Shown here: positions 7,379 to 14,036 of the stretch, piece by piece
Numbering within the stretch: position 1 is the stretch's first letter
Layout: every line of letters starts with the position of its first letter
Assembly: GCA_045046905.1 (NCBI GenBank)
Contig: JASFYU010000045.1
Location: 1-14,162, forward strand
Reading direction: 5' to 3'
DNA: 14,162 nucleotides
From: JASFYU01 sp045046905
GTDB lineage: Bacteria > Bacteroidota > Bacteroidia > Flavobacteriales > Flavobacteriaceae
Translations under genes and position numbers: made by a program
The notes under the pieces: model-generated
What the model saw: only the letters and a program-made list of their open reading frames with translations
Told to the model about the DNA's origin: nothing
Databases searched by the model: none

Positions 7379-8173
7379 TTACTTCTCAATTCGAAAAGTC
7401 CCGCTCTTCGAATCAAAGGAAACCACATTCGACGGAAAAAGGTTTTCAAAGATTTTTTGTGTGATTAGGTCGGCAGGTTTTCCAAAAGGGTTTTCGGCAT
7501 TGTCGAGCAGCAATATTGTATCACAGAGTTGTAATGCCATTTCAATTTCATGAGAGGTAAAAACAATGGTTTTATGGGTCTTATGGGCAATTGATTGCAA
7601 TAATTTTAAGATCTGTACTTTGTGGTAGAGGTCTAGGTGGGTGGTAGGCTCATCTAATAAAATAATGGCGGTATCCTGTGCTAGAGCGCGGGCTATCATC
7701 ACCCGTTGTAGTTGCCCGTCACTGAGTTCATGACATTTTTTATCTTGTAAAGGGCTTAGTTCGACCATTTCAAGGGCACTTTTTACTTTTGATTTGTCAG
7801 CAGCAGACAAAGTACCGATCCAGTTAGTATAGGGCTGTCGACCCAAGGCGACCAATTCGATGACCGTCATATTTTTTGAGGCTATGGGCTCGGTGAGCAC
7901 CACGCTAATCTCAGTAGCCAATTGCATGGGTTTATGGTCTTGCAATGATTTTTGGTTAAGTAGTATTTCTCCTGATAGTTTGGGTTGTACGTTGGCCAAG
8001 CTTCGCAAGAGCGTAGATTTTCCGATACCGTTGATTCCAAGAATAGCGGTCAGCTCTCCTTTATGTATAGAGAAATTAATATGCTTGGCGACTACGGTAC
8101 TTTCCTTTTTGGATCGGTACCCGATACTCAGGTCTTTTACGGTAAGGGCGATATGTTTTTCTTGACTCTTGAT
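7379..8173 (-). CDS. btuD: ABC transporter ATPase for cobalamin uptake, no standard start codon
   Basis: The ATPase that would power B12 import with the permease. The obvious start is a TTG at 8008, but the same frame stays open to 8185 and upstream it encodes LTVKDLSIGY and Walker A GINGIGKST, so the gene must begin earlier. Between the in-frame TAA (8186-8188) and Walker A there is no ATG, GTG or TTG. ATC at 8173 is my best guess and gives 264 residues, normal for FecE/BtuD proteins. In that numbering: Walker A 46-54; ABC signature LSDGQ 150-154; Walker B IILLDEP with Asp174-Glu175; D-loop HLD; switch His208. The Q-loop position reads VVLTEP (Thr94, Glu95) where a Gln is usual. It is separated from the permease by a heptamer array. 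Start uncertain; identity firm, cobalamin specificity inferred from context. Confidence 0.85.
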   Translation of the reverse strand: MKSQEKHIALTVKDLSIGYRSKKESTVVAKHINFSIHKGELTAILGINGIGKSTLLRSLANVQPKLSGEILLNQKSLQDHKPMQLATEISVVLTEPIASKNMTVIELVALGRQPYTNWIGTLSAADKSKVKSALEMVELSPLQDKKCHELSDGQLQRVMIARALAQDTAIILLDEPTTHLDLYHKVQILKLLQSIAHKTHKTIVFTSHEIEMALQLCDTILLLDNAENPFGKPADLITQKIFENLFPSNVVSFDSKSGTFRIEK

Positions 8174-8229
8174 TTTATATGTTTTTTAATATTTCAGCAA
8201 CACCTTCACTACGATTTAGTCCCTAACAC

Positions 8230-8429
8230 ACTAACTTTTAGTTTCTTGTTTCAAGTTCCTAGTTTCAGGTTATTAATCCTTAACCAACTATCTCACTAAC
8301 TTTTAGTTTCAAGTTCCTAGTTTCAGGTTTCTAACCTTTAACTCCTAACTCCTAACTCCTTGCTCTTAACCCCTAGTTTCGTATTTCCTATTTCGTATTT
8401 CCAATTTCCAATTTCCCATTTCGTATTTC
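8230..8429. repeat. Degenerate 7-bp tandem array between btuC and btuD
   Basis: Thirteen consecutive in-phase heptamers run from 8339 to 8429: TAACTCC three times, TTGCTCT, TAACCCC, TAGTTTC, GTATTTC, CTATTTC, GTATTTC, CAATTTC twice, CCATTTC, GTATTTC. The part 8230-8336 holds two near-identical segments (from 8230 and from 8295), both starting ACTAACTTTTAGTTTC; the first has one extra 7-bp unit, TTGTTTC. The last unit overlaps the complement of the btuC stop (8428-8430). No terminator or promoter is evident in the spacer. Confidence 0.88.
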
Positions 8430-9459
8430 AAAAAATCATTTTTCGTTTTCGTACCAGCAACCAAATCACTACTGGTGCTCCAATAATACTGGTAATAGCA
8501 TTGATTGGCAATAGGTTGACTGAGGCGGGTAATTGGGCAATAGTATCACATAGTAGCATTAATATGGCTCCGTATACCAAAACTGCTGGTGTCAGTACTT
8601 TATGATCTGTGGTATCGAAAATTTGGCGTGTCAAATGGGGAACGGCCAGCCCCACAAAGGCAATAGGCCCTGCAAAGGCGGTAGTACCGCCGGCCAATAG
8701 GCCCGTCGCGATAATGATGATGTATCTTGATTTTTTTATATCGACGCCCAAACTCCTCGCATAATTCTCTCCTAAGAGCAGTGCATTCAGTGATTTTATT
8801 GAAAGAATACTCAAAACAATACCTATTAAAATAATACCCAACAATAGCGATAGTTGTTGCCATGATAGGTTACCCACGCTACCGAAAGACCAATACATAA
8901 ACTGTTGTAATTTTTCGGCAGAGGTAAAATAGGAGAGTACACTGACTAGGGCTGCTGTAATGCTTCCGAACATAAGTCCGATGATAAGCAAGGCCATAGT
9001 GTCTTTCACTTTTGTCGCTACGGCCATGACCGTAAGAAGCACTAGAAAACTTCCGATACTTGCCGCTATAATCAGAGAAATATCACTGATAAGGCCTATA
9101 GAAAAGAATCCTGCGAAAGCCGTAGAACCCATAATAAGAAGAGCTACCCCCAGACTGGCGCCAGAGCTAATACCCAAAACAAAAGGCCCGGCCAAGGGGT
9201 TACGAAAAAGGGTTTGCATCAATAGGCCACTCAATGCCAAGCCGCTACCGATGAGTATGGCCGTTAAGGCCTTGGGTACTCTATAGTTCCAAATGATATA
9301 CTGCCATTGCTCATTAGCTATCTGCCCCCCGTAAATGGCGTGTATTGTATCGGAGAAGGGAATAGATACGGATCCCAGACTAACATTAACCGCAAAACAG
9401 GCGAATAAGACCAGGAGTAGAACAAGGAAAGATAAGCGATATGTTTTTTTGTCTTTCAA
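8428..9459 (-). CDS. btuC: FecCD/BtuC-family ABC permease, probable cobalamin permease
   Basis: Inner-membrane permease of the BtuC/FecCD/FhuB family, which imports cobalamin, haem or ferric siderophores. At 343 residues, with about ten hydrophobic segments, it has normal length. Family landmarks: NYRVPKALTAILIGSGLALSG near 55-75, then MQTLFRNPLAGPFVLGISSGASLG; a mid-region GLMFGSITAALVS; and GPIAFVGLAVPHLTR near 265-280, which couples to the ATPase. Family alone does not fix the substrate; the adjacent cobalamin riboswitch and BtuB/BtuG-like genes point to B12. The start is TTG, immediately after the TAA of the binding-protein gene, and no in-frame ATG occurs before the first helices. The stop codon lies at the edge of a heptamer array. 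Confidence 0.92.
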   Translation of the reverse strand: MKDKKTYRLSFLVLLLVLFACFAVNVSLGSVSIPFSDTIHAIYGGQIANEQWQYIIWNYRVPKALTAILIGSGLALSGLLMQTLFRNPLAGPFVLGISSGASLGVALLIMGSTAFAGFFSIGLISDISLIIAASIGSFLVLLTVMAVATKVKDTMALLIIGLMFGSITAALVSVLSYFTSAEKLQQFMYWSFGSVGNLSWQQLSLLLGIILIGIVLSILSIKSLNALLLGENYARSLGVDIKKSRYIIIIATGLLAGGTTAFAGPIAFVGLAVPHLTRQIFDTTDHKVLTPAVLVYGAILMLLCDTIAQLPASVNLLPINAITSIIGAPVVIWLLVRKRKMIF

Positions 9460-10605
9460 TTAATCGAGGGGTTTAAAAAAGAAAAGTTCATGATCCGGTA
9501 ATAATTCAGGATGAAAAATATGGAGTAGATCTTTCAATACCAAATCGGGGCGTTGTGGTGCCAACTCGTAAAAGAGGAGTCCGCCTGTTGCCCCTTTTTC
9601 AATGGCGTTCGAATAAATGGTCTGGTTTTTAAAGGCACTAAATTGTTGGTAATGCCGGTTGCCCTGTTTCATTTCAGTATAGGAAACAAACATAGACGGG
9701 TTCAGCCAAAAATCGGCATTTTGGCCTTTGTCGAGTACACTTTCTAAACTGAGGCCAATACCGCCTTTTTCGGGGGTATCTGCCCATAAATAATGAGTAT
9801 GTGCATCATTGAGGAATTGGGCCATCCAACTTTTTCCTCCGGCGACATGCCATACATCTTTAAAAAGTCCACCAGTTAATACAGTAGGTTTAGTCTTCGC
9901 TTTTTTGGCCAAGTTTTTTATAGCGGTATACTCTTTTTCTATCGTCTTGAATATACTATCGGCCAGTACCTCTTTCTGAAAAAAGGGAGCGAAGAACTTG
10001 ATCCATTCTGCCTTTCCTAATGGGGTATCTTCAATCCAATCGCCATTGTACACCACAGGAATATTTGAGCGTCTTAGGGTCTCATAGGCCTTATTTTGAC
10101 CATCGATTCCAAAGCCGACCACCACTTCAGGCTTAAGGGCTATCACTATTTCGGTATTGATGGCTTCATTGCGTCCCAGCTCTTTTACCAGGCCAGCATC
10201 TATACGTTTTCTCGCCTGTTTTGAGGAGATATATTCGGTTTGCGGAAAGCCTACCAAGCTGTTGATAACGCCCAAGGTTTCGAGGACAGTAATATGGGTT
10301 GTAGAAGTAACTACCATTCGCTCAACGGGTATTGAAACTATAGCGTCATAGGCATCTTTGTTCAAGCGTATGGTCGCCATTTTCTCTTTTGGAACTAAGG
10401 CATAGGAGAAGGTCTCATCGGAGTTAGGCCAGGGTGAGTTAAGGCTGATAATGGTGATACCCGAAGCTGATTTTTGTATCGTAAACCCTTTGGCATAGGT
10501 ATTTTCTGTTGATTCGAATGTTTCTGAAGCAATTAAGCGGTCCTTTTTTTCTTGTTTACACGAGAAAAGGAATAGGAGGAATAGCAGGCTTAGGTATTTG
10601 TTCAA
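9460..10605 (-). CDS. btuF: Periplasmic cobalamin-binding lipoprotein (BtuF-like)
   Basis: Predicted substrate-binding partner of the permease. The lipoprotein signal is NKYLSLLFLLFLFSC with Cys16; the residues after Cys (KQEKK) do not match the flavobacterial surface-export signal, so it should stay on the periplasmic side. A helical-backbone (BtuF/TroA-like) fold begins around residue 95 with VERMVVTSTTHITVLETLG, continues with EIVIALKPEVVVGFG, and ends after GLSLESVLDKGQNADFWLNP and a C-terminal lobe. At 381 residues it is longer than E. coli BtuF (266), owing largely to about 75 extra N-terminal residues before the binding domain. The start codon is TTG at 10605; upstream in frame there is only ATT before a TAA, and the first downstream ATG is far inside. 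It is first in the btuF-btuC-btuD row. Confidence 0.88.
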   Translation of the reverse strand: MNKYLSLLFLLFLFSCKQEKKDRLIASETFESTENTYAKGFTIQKSASGITIISLNSPWPNSDETFSYALVPKEKMATIRLNKDAYDAIVSIPVERMVVTSTTHITVLETLGVINSLVGFPQTEYISSKQARKRIDAGLVKELGRNEAINTEIVIALKPEVVVGFGIDGQNKAYETLRRSNIPVVYNGDWIEDTPLGKAEWIKFFAPFFQKEVLADSIFKTIEKEYTAIKNLAKKAKTKPTVLTGGLFKDVWHVAGGKSWMAQFLNDAHTHYLWADTPEKGGIGLSLESVLDKGQNADFWLNPSMFVSYTEMKQGNRHYQQFSAFKNQTIYSNAIEKGATGGLLFYELAPQRPDLVLKDLLHIFHPELLPDHELFFFKPLD

Positions 10606-10626
10606 AATTGAGTTTTAAATGATAGT

Positions 10627-10634
10627 CAAAAGTA
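10627..10634 (-). promoter_or_regulatory. Probable -7 box for btuF-btuC-btuD
   Basis: On the minus strand this is TACTTTTG, a perfect match to the Bacteroidetes -7 consensus TAnnTTTG. A weak TTTA (complement of 10657-10660) sits 22 bp further upstream in the -33 region. Transcription would start near 10620, leaving about 15 nt before the TTG start. That is too short for a riboswitch. Confidence 0.5.
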
Positions 10635-10652
10635 ATATTATTTCGTCTTTGG

Positions 10653-10685
10653 TTCGTAAAGATTAAAAGAGAATGTTTACTTTTG
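10653..10685 (+). promoter_or_regulatory. Probable promoter of the riboswitch-btuB transcript
   Basis: TACTTTTG (10678-10685) matches the Bacteroidetes -7 consensus TAnnTTTG. A degraded -33 element TTCG (10653-10656) lies 21 bp upstream; a better TTTG (10648-10651) is 26 bp away, rather far. The predicted start near 10690 is a few bases before the first riboswitch helix, which supports the call. Confidence 0.55.
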
Positions 10686-10694
10686 TCCTGAATT

Positions 10695-10933
10695 TTGGTT
10701 TGATGATACGATTCTGAAACAAGTTTAGGATTGTTCTTGTCAATTAAAAGGGAATCCGGTTAAAATCCGGTACTGTTCCCGCAACTGTACGTTTATGCCA
10801 AATTTATTTTGGCACCTCATTCATTGAGATGTTGCTTTCTTCAAAACCACTGTGGATACTGAAATAAGTTCAGTATAGATGGGAAGGTGAAGTAACATAA
10901 AACAAGTCAGGAGACCTGCCAATTTCATAACCA
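10695..10933 (+). promoter_or_regulatory. Cobalamin (adenosylcobalamin-type) riboswitch
   Basis: An mRNA leader element that binds cobalamin and lowers expression of the downstream uptake genes when the vitamin is plentiful. Visible parts in order: P1 strand TGGTT (10696-10700), pairing with AACCA (10929-10933); the conserved core GGGAATCCGG...CCGGTACTGTTCCCGC (10750-10782), with CCGG/CCGG and GGGAA/TTCCC stems, then GCAACTGT; a 7-bp hairpin TGCCAAA/TTTGGCA (10796-10814); CCACTG (10847-10852); an 8-bp hairpin ATACTGAA/TTCAGTAT (10856-10876); GGGAAGG; and the B12 box AAGTCAGGAGACCTGCC (10904-10920). About 37 nt separate it from the btuB ATG. No T-tract terminator is present there, so control is more likely at translation. 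Edges are approximate. Confidence 0.95.
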
Positions 10934-10970
10934 TTTGATTTGACTTTCGGGTAAAGAGTCTTTTAAGGGA

Positions 10971-12815
10971 ATGAACCGTAGAAAATCTATAGTATTTTTA
11001 GTAGTGTTACTGGCCACCCTGCCTAGTATTGCCCAAGAGGTAGGTATAACCGTTCTTGATGAGGTGATCCTCAGCGATGTCAGATTGCTACATTTTTCCA
11101 ATGGAAAAAAAGTAGATGTATTGACAGATTCCATAATTAAGCGTGACGGTACGTCTTTGACAAATTTATTACAGTTCAATTCCAATATTTATTTTAAAGA
11201 AAATGGCCTTGGTATGGTCTCTTCTCCTTCGTTTAGGGGTACTACGGCATCACAGACCGCAGTACTATGGAACGGTATAAATATAAATTCTCAGCTTACA
11301 GGGCAAATAGATTTTAATACCATAATTCCTCGAAACTATGGGTCTATCAGTATACGTAGTGGTGGTGGCAGCGTTCAATTCGGTAGCGGGGCGATTGGCG
11401 GTAGTATTCATTTAGACAATGTTTTTGAGTTTACCGAGCATTTTGAGAATGAACTGATGTTGGGTTTTGGCAGTTTCGATACCAAAAGCATTCAGTATAG
11501 TATGTCTTTGGGCTCAGAAAAGACAGCGCTTAATTTGGGGGTGAACTATGTGACATCTGCCAATGACTATACCTATTTGGGTACAGACAAAAAGAATGAA
11601 AACGGGGCATTTTCTACTTTTGGCTTGAATGCGAGTCTGGCGCAATATTTATCGGATCATCAACTGCTTAAATTTTATCACACTGTATTTTTGGGTGACC
11701 GTGATTTTTCAGGCACTTTGACCTCGGCTTCCAATTCAAAGTATCAGGATGTGAATTCACGAAATTTAGTGGAGTGGAGCAGTTTTGAAGAGAACCGCAT
11801 TAGTCGATTAAAATTGGCCTATCTCTATGAGAAATACAAATATTTCGCCAATAAAGAAAGTACCGATTTCTCTTTCGGACATACGAACACGGCAATACTC
11901 AACTATGATTATAAGAAGCAGTGGAAAAATCTTATGCTCAATGGCATTGCCGATTATACTTCGATTACGGCCAAAGGGAGTTCTATAGGTTCAGCGACTA
12001 GAAATACATTGGCGGTTACTTTATTAATGAAACACGAGCTCAGCCATAGGTTTACCTATGGTGCCGATATCAGAAGAGAATTTGGTGCCGATTACAAAAG
12101 CCCTCTAGTATTTTCTTTAAACGGAAAATATAGGGCCAGTAAAAGCTATAAGGTTTATGCAAGCGCTTCAAAAAATTATAGGATTCCAACTTTTAATGAT
12201 ATGTATTGGATAGGGGCAGGGGCCAGAGGAAACAAAGATTTACGGCCTGAATCTTCTTTACAAGCTGAAATAGGGCATGTTCTAGAGGGAGAGAAATATA
12301 GGTTGCAGCTGACGGGATACTATATAGCATCTGAAGATTTAATACAATGGCGGCCAAATAATAATGGTGAATGGCAACCGGTAAATGTAGCGGAGGCAAC
12401 TAATTATGGCTTAGAAATTTCACTAAAGTTATCGCAGCAATGGCGAGAACACAAACTGAGCTGGCGTAGTGGGTATGGGTATACAAAGGCTATGAATACT
12501 GAAACAGATAAGCTGCTGATGTATGTGCCAAAACACAAGATAACATCGAATTTAGCATATACCTATAAACAGTGGCAGCTCTTCTATCAAGTATTTTACA
12601 ACGGTAGTGTTTTTATTACATCAGATAATTCAGAAGCCTTACCATCTTATGCGGTATCGAATATAGGGGCGAGTAGAAATTTTAAAACAAAGGGTACATT
12701 GAATATCGATGCAGCTGTACAACTCAATAATCTATTTAATGAAAATTATCAAAATGTGGCCTACAGGCCCATGCCCAACAGAAATATTCAAGTAAAATTA
12801 ACAGTTAAATTTTAA
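10971..12815 (+). CDS. btuB: TonB-dependent outer-membrane cobalamin receptor (BtuB-like)
   Basis: Outer-membrane gated beta-barrel importing B12 with energy from TonB. At 614 residues it equals the usual BtuB length. Signal peptide: RRKSIVFLVVLLATLPSIAQ, cleaved near 22. A TonB-box-like segment, LDEVILSDVR, follows at about 29-38. The plug domain runs to about 155 and includes SPSFRGTTASQTAVLWNGI and SIRSGGGSVQFGSGAIGG. The rest is a 22-strand-type barrel ending with a TonB-receptor C-terminus (NLFNENYQNVAYRPMPNRN, then a final strand ending in Phe). There is no N-terminal carboxypeptidase-like domain such as SusC-type receptors carry. Assignment to cobalamin rests on the riboswitch directly upstream and the locus content. 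AAGGGA sits against the ATG, too close to be a normal ribosome-binding site. The next gene follows 12 bp later. Confidence 0.93.
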   Translation: MNRRKSIVFLVVLLATLPSIAQEVGITVLDEVILSDVRLLHFSNGKKVDVLTDSIIKRDGTSLTNLLQFNSNIYFKENGLGMVSSPSFRGTTASQTAVLWNGININSQLTGQIDFNTIIPRNYGSISIRSGGGSVQFGSGAIGGSIHLDNVFEFTEHFENELMLGFGSFDTKSIQYSMSLGSEKTALNLGVNYVTSANDYTYLGTDKKNENGAFSTFGLNASLAQYLSDHQLLKFYHTVFLGDRDFSGTLTSASNSKYQDVNSRNLVEWSSFEENRISRLKLAYLYEKYKYFANKESTDFSFGHTNTAILNYDYKKQWKNLMLNGIADYTSITAKGSSIGSATRNTLAVTLLMKHELSHRFTYGADIRREFGADYKSPLVFSLNGKYRASKSYKVYASASKNYRIPTFNDMYWIGAGARGNKDLRPESSLQAEIGHVLEGEKYRLQLTGYYIASEDLIQWRPNNNGEWQPVNVAEATNYGLEISLKLSQQWREHKLSWRSGYGYTKAMNTETDKLLMYVPKHKITSNLAYTYKQWQLFYQVFYNGSVFITSDNSEALPSYAVSNIGASRNFKTKGTLNIDAAVQLNNLFNENYQNVAYRPMPNRNIQVKLTVKF

Positions 12816-12827
12816 GACGATTAAAAA

Positions 12828-13907
12828 ATGAAAATGAAACAACTATTAGTATTTACTCTAGTGTTAGGCGTATTGGCAGTAAGCTGTACCAAAGATGATG
12901 AAGTTGTAACCAAAGAGCCTTTGGGGGTTTATGAGAACGGAATATTGGTGTCTAATGAAGGCCCCTTTAATAATGGTACGGGCACGGTTAGCTTTATTTC
13001 GGAGGATTATACCCTTGTCGAAGATGCTATCTACAAGCAGGAGAACAATGAGGATTTGGGGAACATTGTTCAATCTATCGGATTCAATGATGATACGGCC
13101 TATATAGTGGTGAACAATTCAAATACAATAAAAGTGGTAAATCGCTATACTTTTACTGCTAAAGCTACCATTTCAGAAGATTTGAACAATCCGAGATTTT
13201 TCGCGGTATCTAATGGGAAGGGCTATGTTACCAATTGGGGAGATACGGCTGATGACGCTGATGATTATGTGGCTGTAATTGATTTGACGACCCATACAGT
13301 TATTAAAAAAATTGCGGTTGTTCTGGGTCCAGAAGCAATACTGGCCAATGAAAATTTTGTGTATGTCGCACATAAAGGTGCCTGGGGGCAGAACAATAAG
13401 GTAACGGTAATCAATACTGCTACTGATGAGGTCTTAAAAACACTCACCGTAGGCGATTTTCCGAATTCTATGCAATGGGATGCTGACGGAAGTTTATGGG
13501 TACTGTCTGGCGGTGCGCCAAGCTATACCGGTACCGAGACCATGGGTACACTTTCCAAAATTGATGTGGCTACGAATACGATTGTAAAAACCTTTGATTT
13601 TACCGATACCCAGCATCCTGATGCTTTGAGTGTAGAGGGCAATGTGCTTTATTATGCGATGGATAATGGTGTTTATGCCGTTCAGAATAATGCTGACACA
13701 CTACCCCTAGATACCTATATTGGCGAGGTTTCATTTTATGCGATGACCATTGCCGAAGGAAAACTCTATGGTACCGATGCCAAGGATTATGCAAGCAAGG
13801 GCGACCTTTTAATATACGACCTGGCCAGTAAGGAAAAAATAAATACTATAGCCGTAGGCATAATACCCGGAGGCATTTATTTTAATCGCAGGGCGATAGC
13901 CCAATAG
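12828..13907 (+). CDS. Surface beta-propeller lipoprotein, probable B12-capture partner (BtuG/DUF5074-like)
   Basis: Predicted lipoprotein that would sit on the receptor and capture B12 at the cell surface, as BtuG does in Bacteroides. The 359-residue protein has a lipoprotein signal ending LAVSC (Cys20). The next residues are TKDDE, matching the X-K-(D/E)2-X lipoprotein export signal described in Capnocytophaga, so it is likely displayed outside. The body consists of YncE-like propeller blades. Recurrent cores include DTAYIVVNNSNTIKVVNRYTF, GKGYVTNWGD, DDYVAVIDLTTHTVIKKIAV, NKVTVINTATDEVLKTLTVGDFP, LSKIDVATNTIVKTFDF and GDLLIYDLASKEKINTIAVG. It is 12 bp after btuB under the same riboswitch. 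Two possible starts, 12828 and 12834, both give a working signal. Function rests on fold and context; the name BtuG is not proven. Confidence 0.85.
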   Translation: MKMKQLLVFTLVLGVLAVSCTKDDEVVTKEPLGVYENGILVSNEGPFNNGTGTVSFISEDYTLVEDAIYKQENNEDLGNIVQSIGFNDDTAYIVVNNSNTIKVVNRYTFTAKATISEDLNNPRFFAVSNGKGYVTNWGDTADDADDYVAVIDLTTHTVIKKIAVVLGPEAILANENFVYVAHKGAWGQNNKVTVINTATDEVLKTLTVGDFPNSMQWDADGSLWVLSGGAPSYTGTETMGTLSKIDVATNTIVKTFDFTDTQHPDALSVEGNVLYYAMDNGVYAVQNNADTLPLDTYIGEVSFYAMTIAEGKLYGTDAKDYASKGDLLIYDLASKEKINTIAVGIIPGGIYFNRRAIAQ

Positions 13908-14036
13908 GGTTTAATTCCCCGAGGCCTGCCCATGACGTCAGGCGGGCTTGCCTCGAAATAAAAAATGTTTTTTCGGAAGCATACCTCGTACCCCTGCCCG
14001 TGCCGTTCAGGCGGGCTTAGGTCGAGGTCGTTGATT
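13907..14036 (+). repeat. Intergenic repeat family, copy 5 (expanded)
   Basis: Begins GGGTTTAATTCCCC with its first G in the stop codon of the propeller gene. It then has GGCCTGCCC-ATGACGTCA-GGCGGGC, the CTTGCCTCGAAAT core, AAAAAATGTTTTTTC, GGAAGCATACCTCGTACCC, a second palindrome CTGCCCG..CAGGCGGGC, and GGTCGAGGTCGTTGATT. The second palindrome is absent from all other copies at that point, making this the longest one. From 14037 to the window end I see no gene or signal. Confidence 0.87.

Noticed and set aside
7379..8008. ABC ATPase starting at TTG 8008 (209 residues)
   Set aside because: This start would remove Walker A, which is encoded in the same open frame just upstream, so the gene must begin earlier.
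8175..8222. Minus-strand peptide-like tail (…SEGVAEILKNI, then stop) just upstream of btuD
   Set aside because: It looks like the end of a real protein but is only about 15 codons from a preceding stop, with no start and no recognised parent. It could be a gene remnant; I cannot support it.
8360..8605. 81-codon plus-strand frame
   Set aside because: Its first part is the heptamer array and the rest is antisense to btuC.
8428..10605. Iron-siderophore or haem importer
   Set aside because: The protein families alone allow it, but the cobalamin riboswitch and the receptor-propeller pair in the same locus make B12 much the better reading.
10941..10960. Intrinsic terminator after the riboswitch
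   Set aside because: GAC..TTT / AAA..GTC forms only a weak bulged stem and no T-run follows, so a transcriptional switch is not supported.
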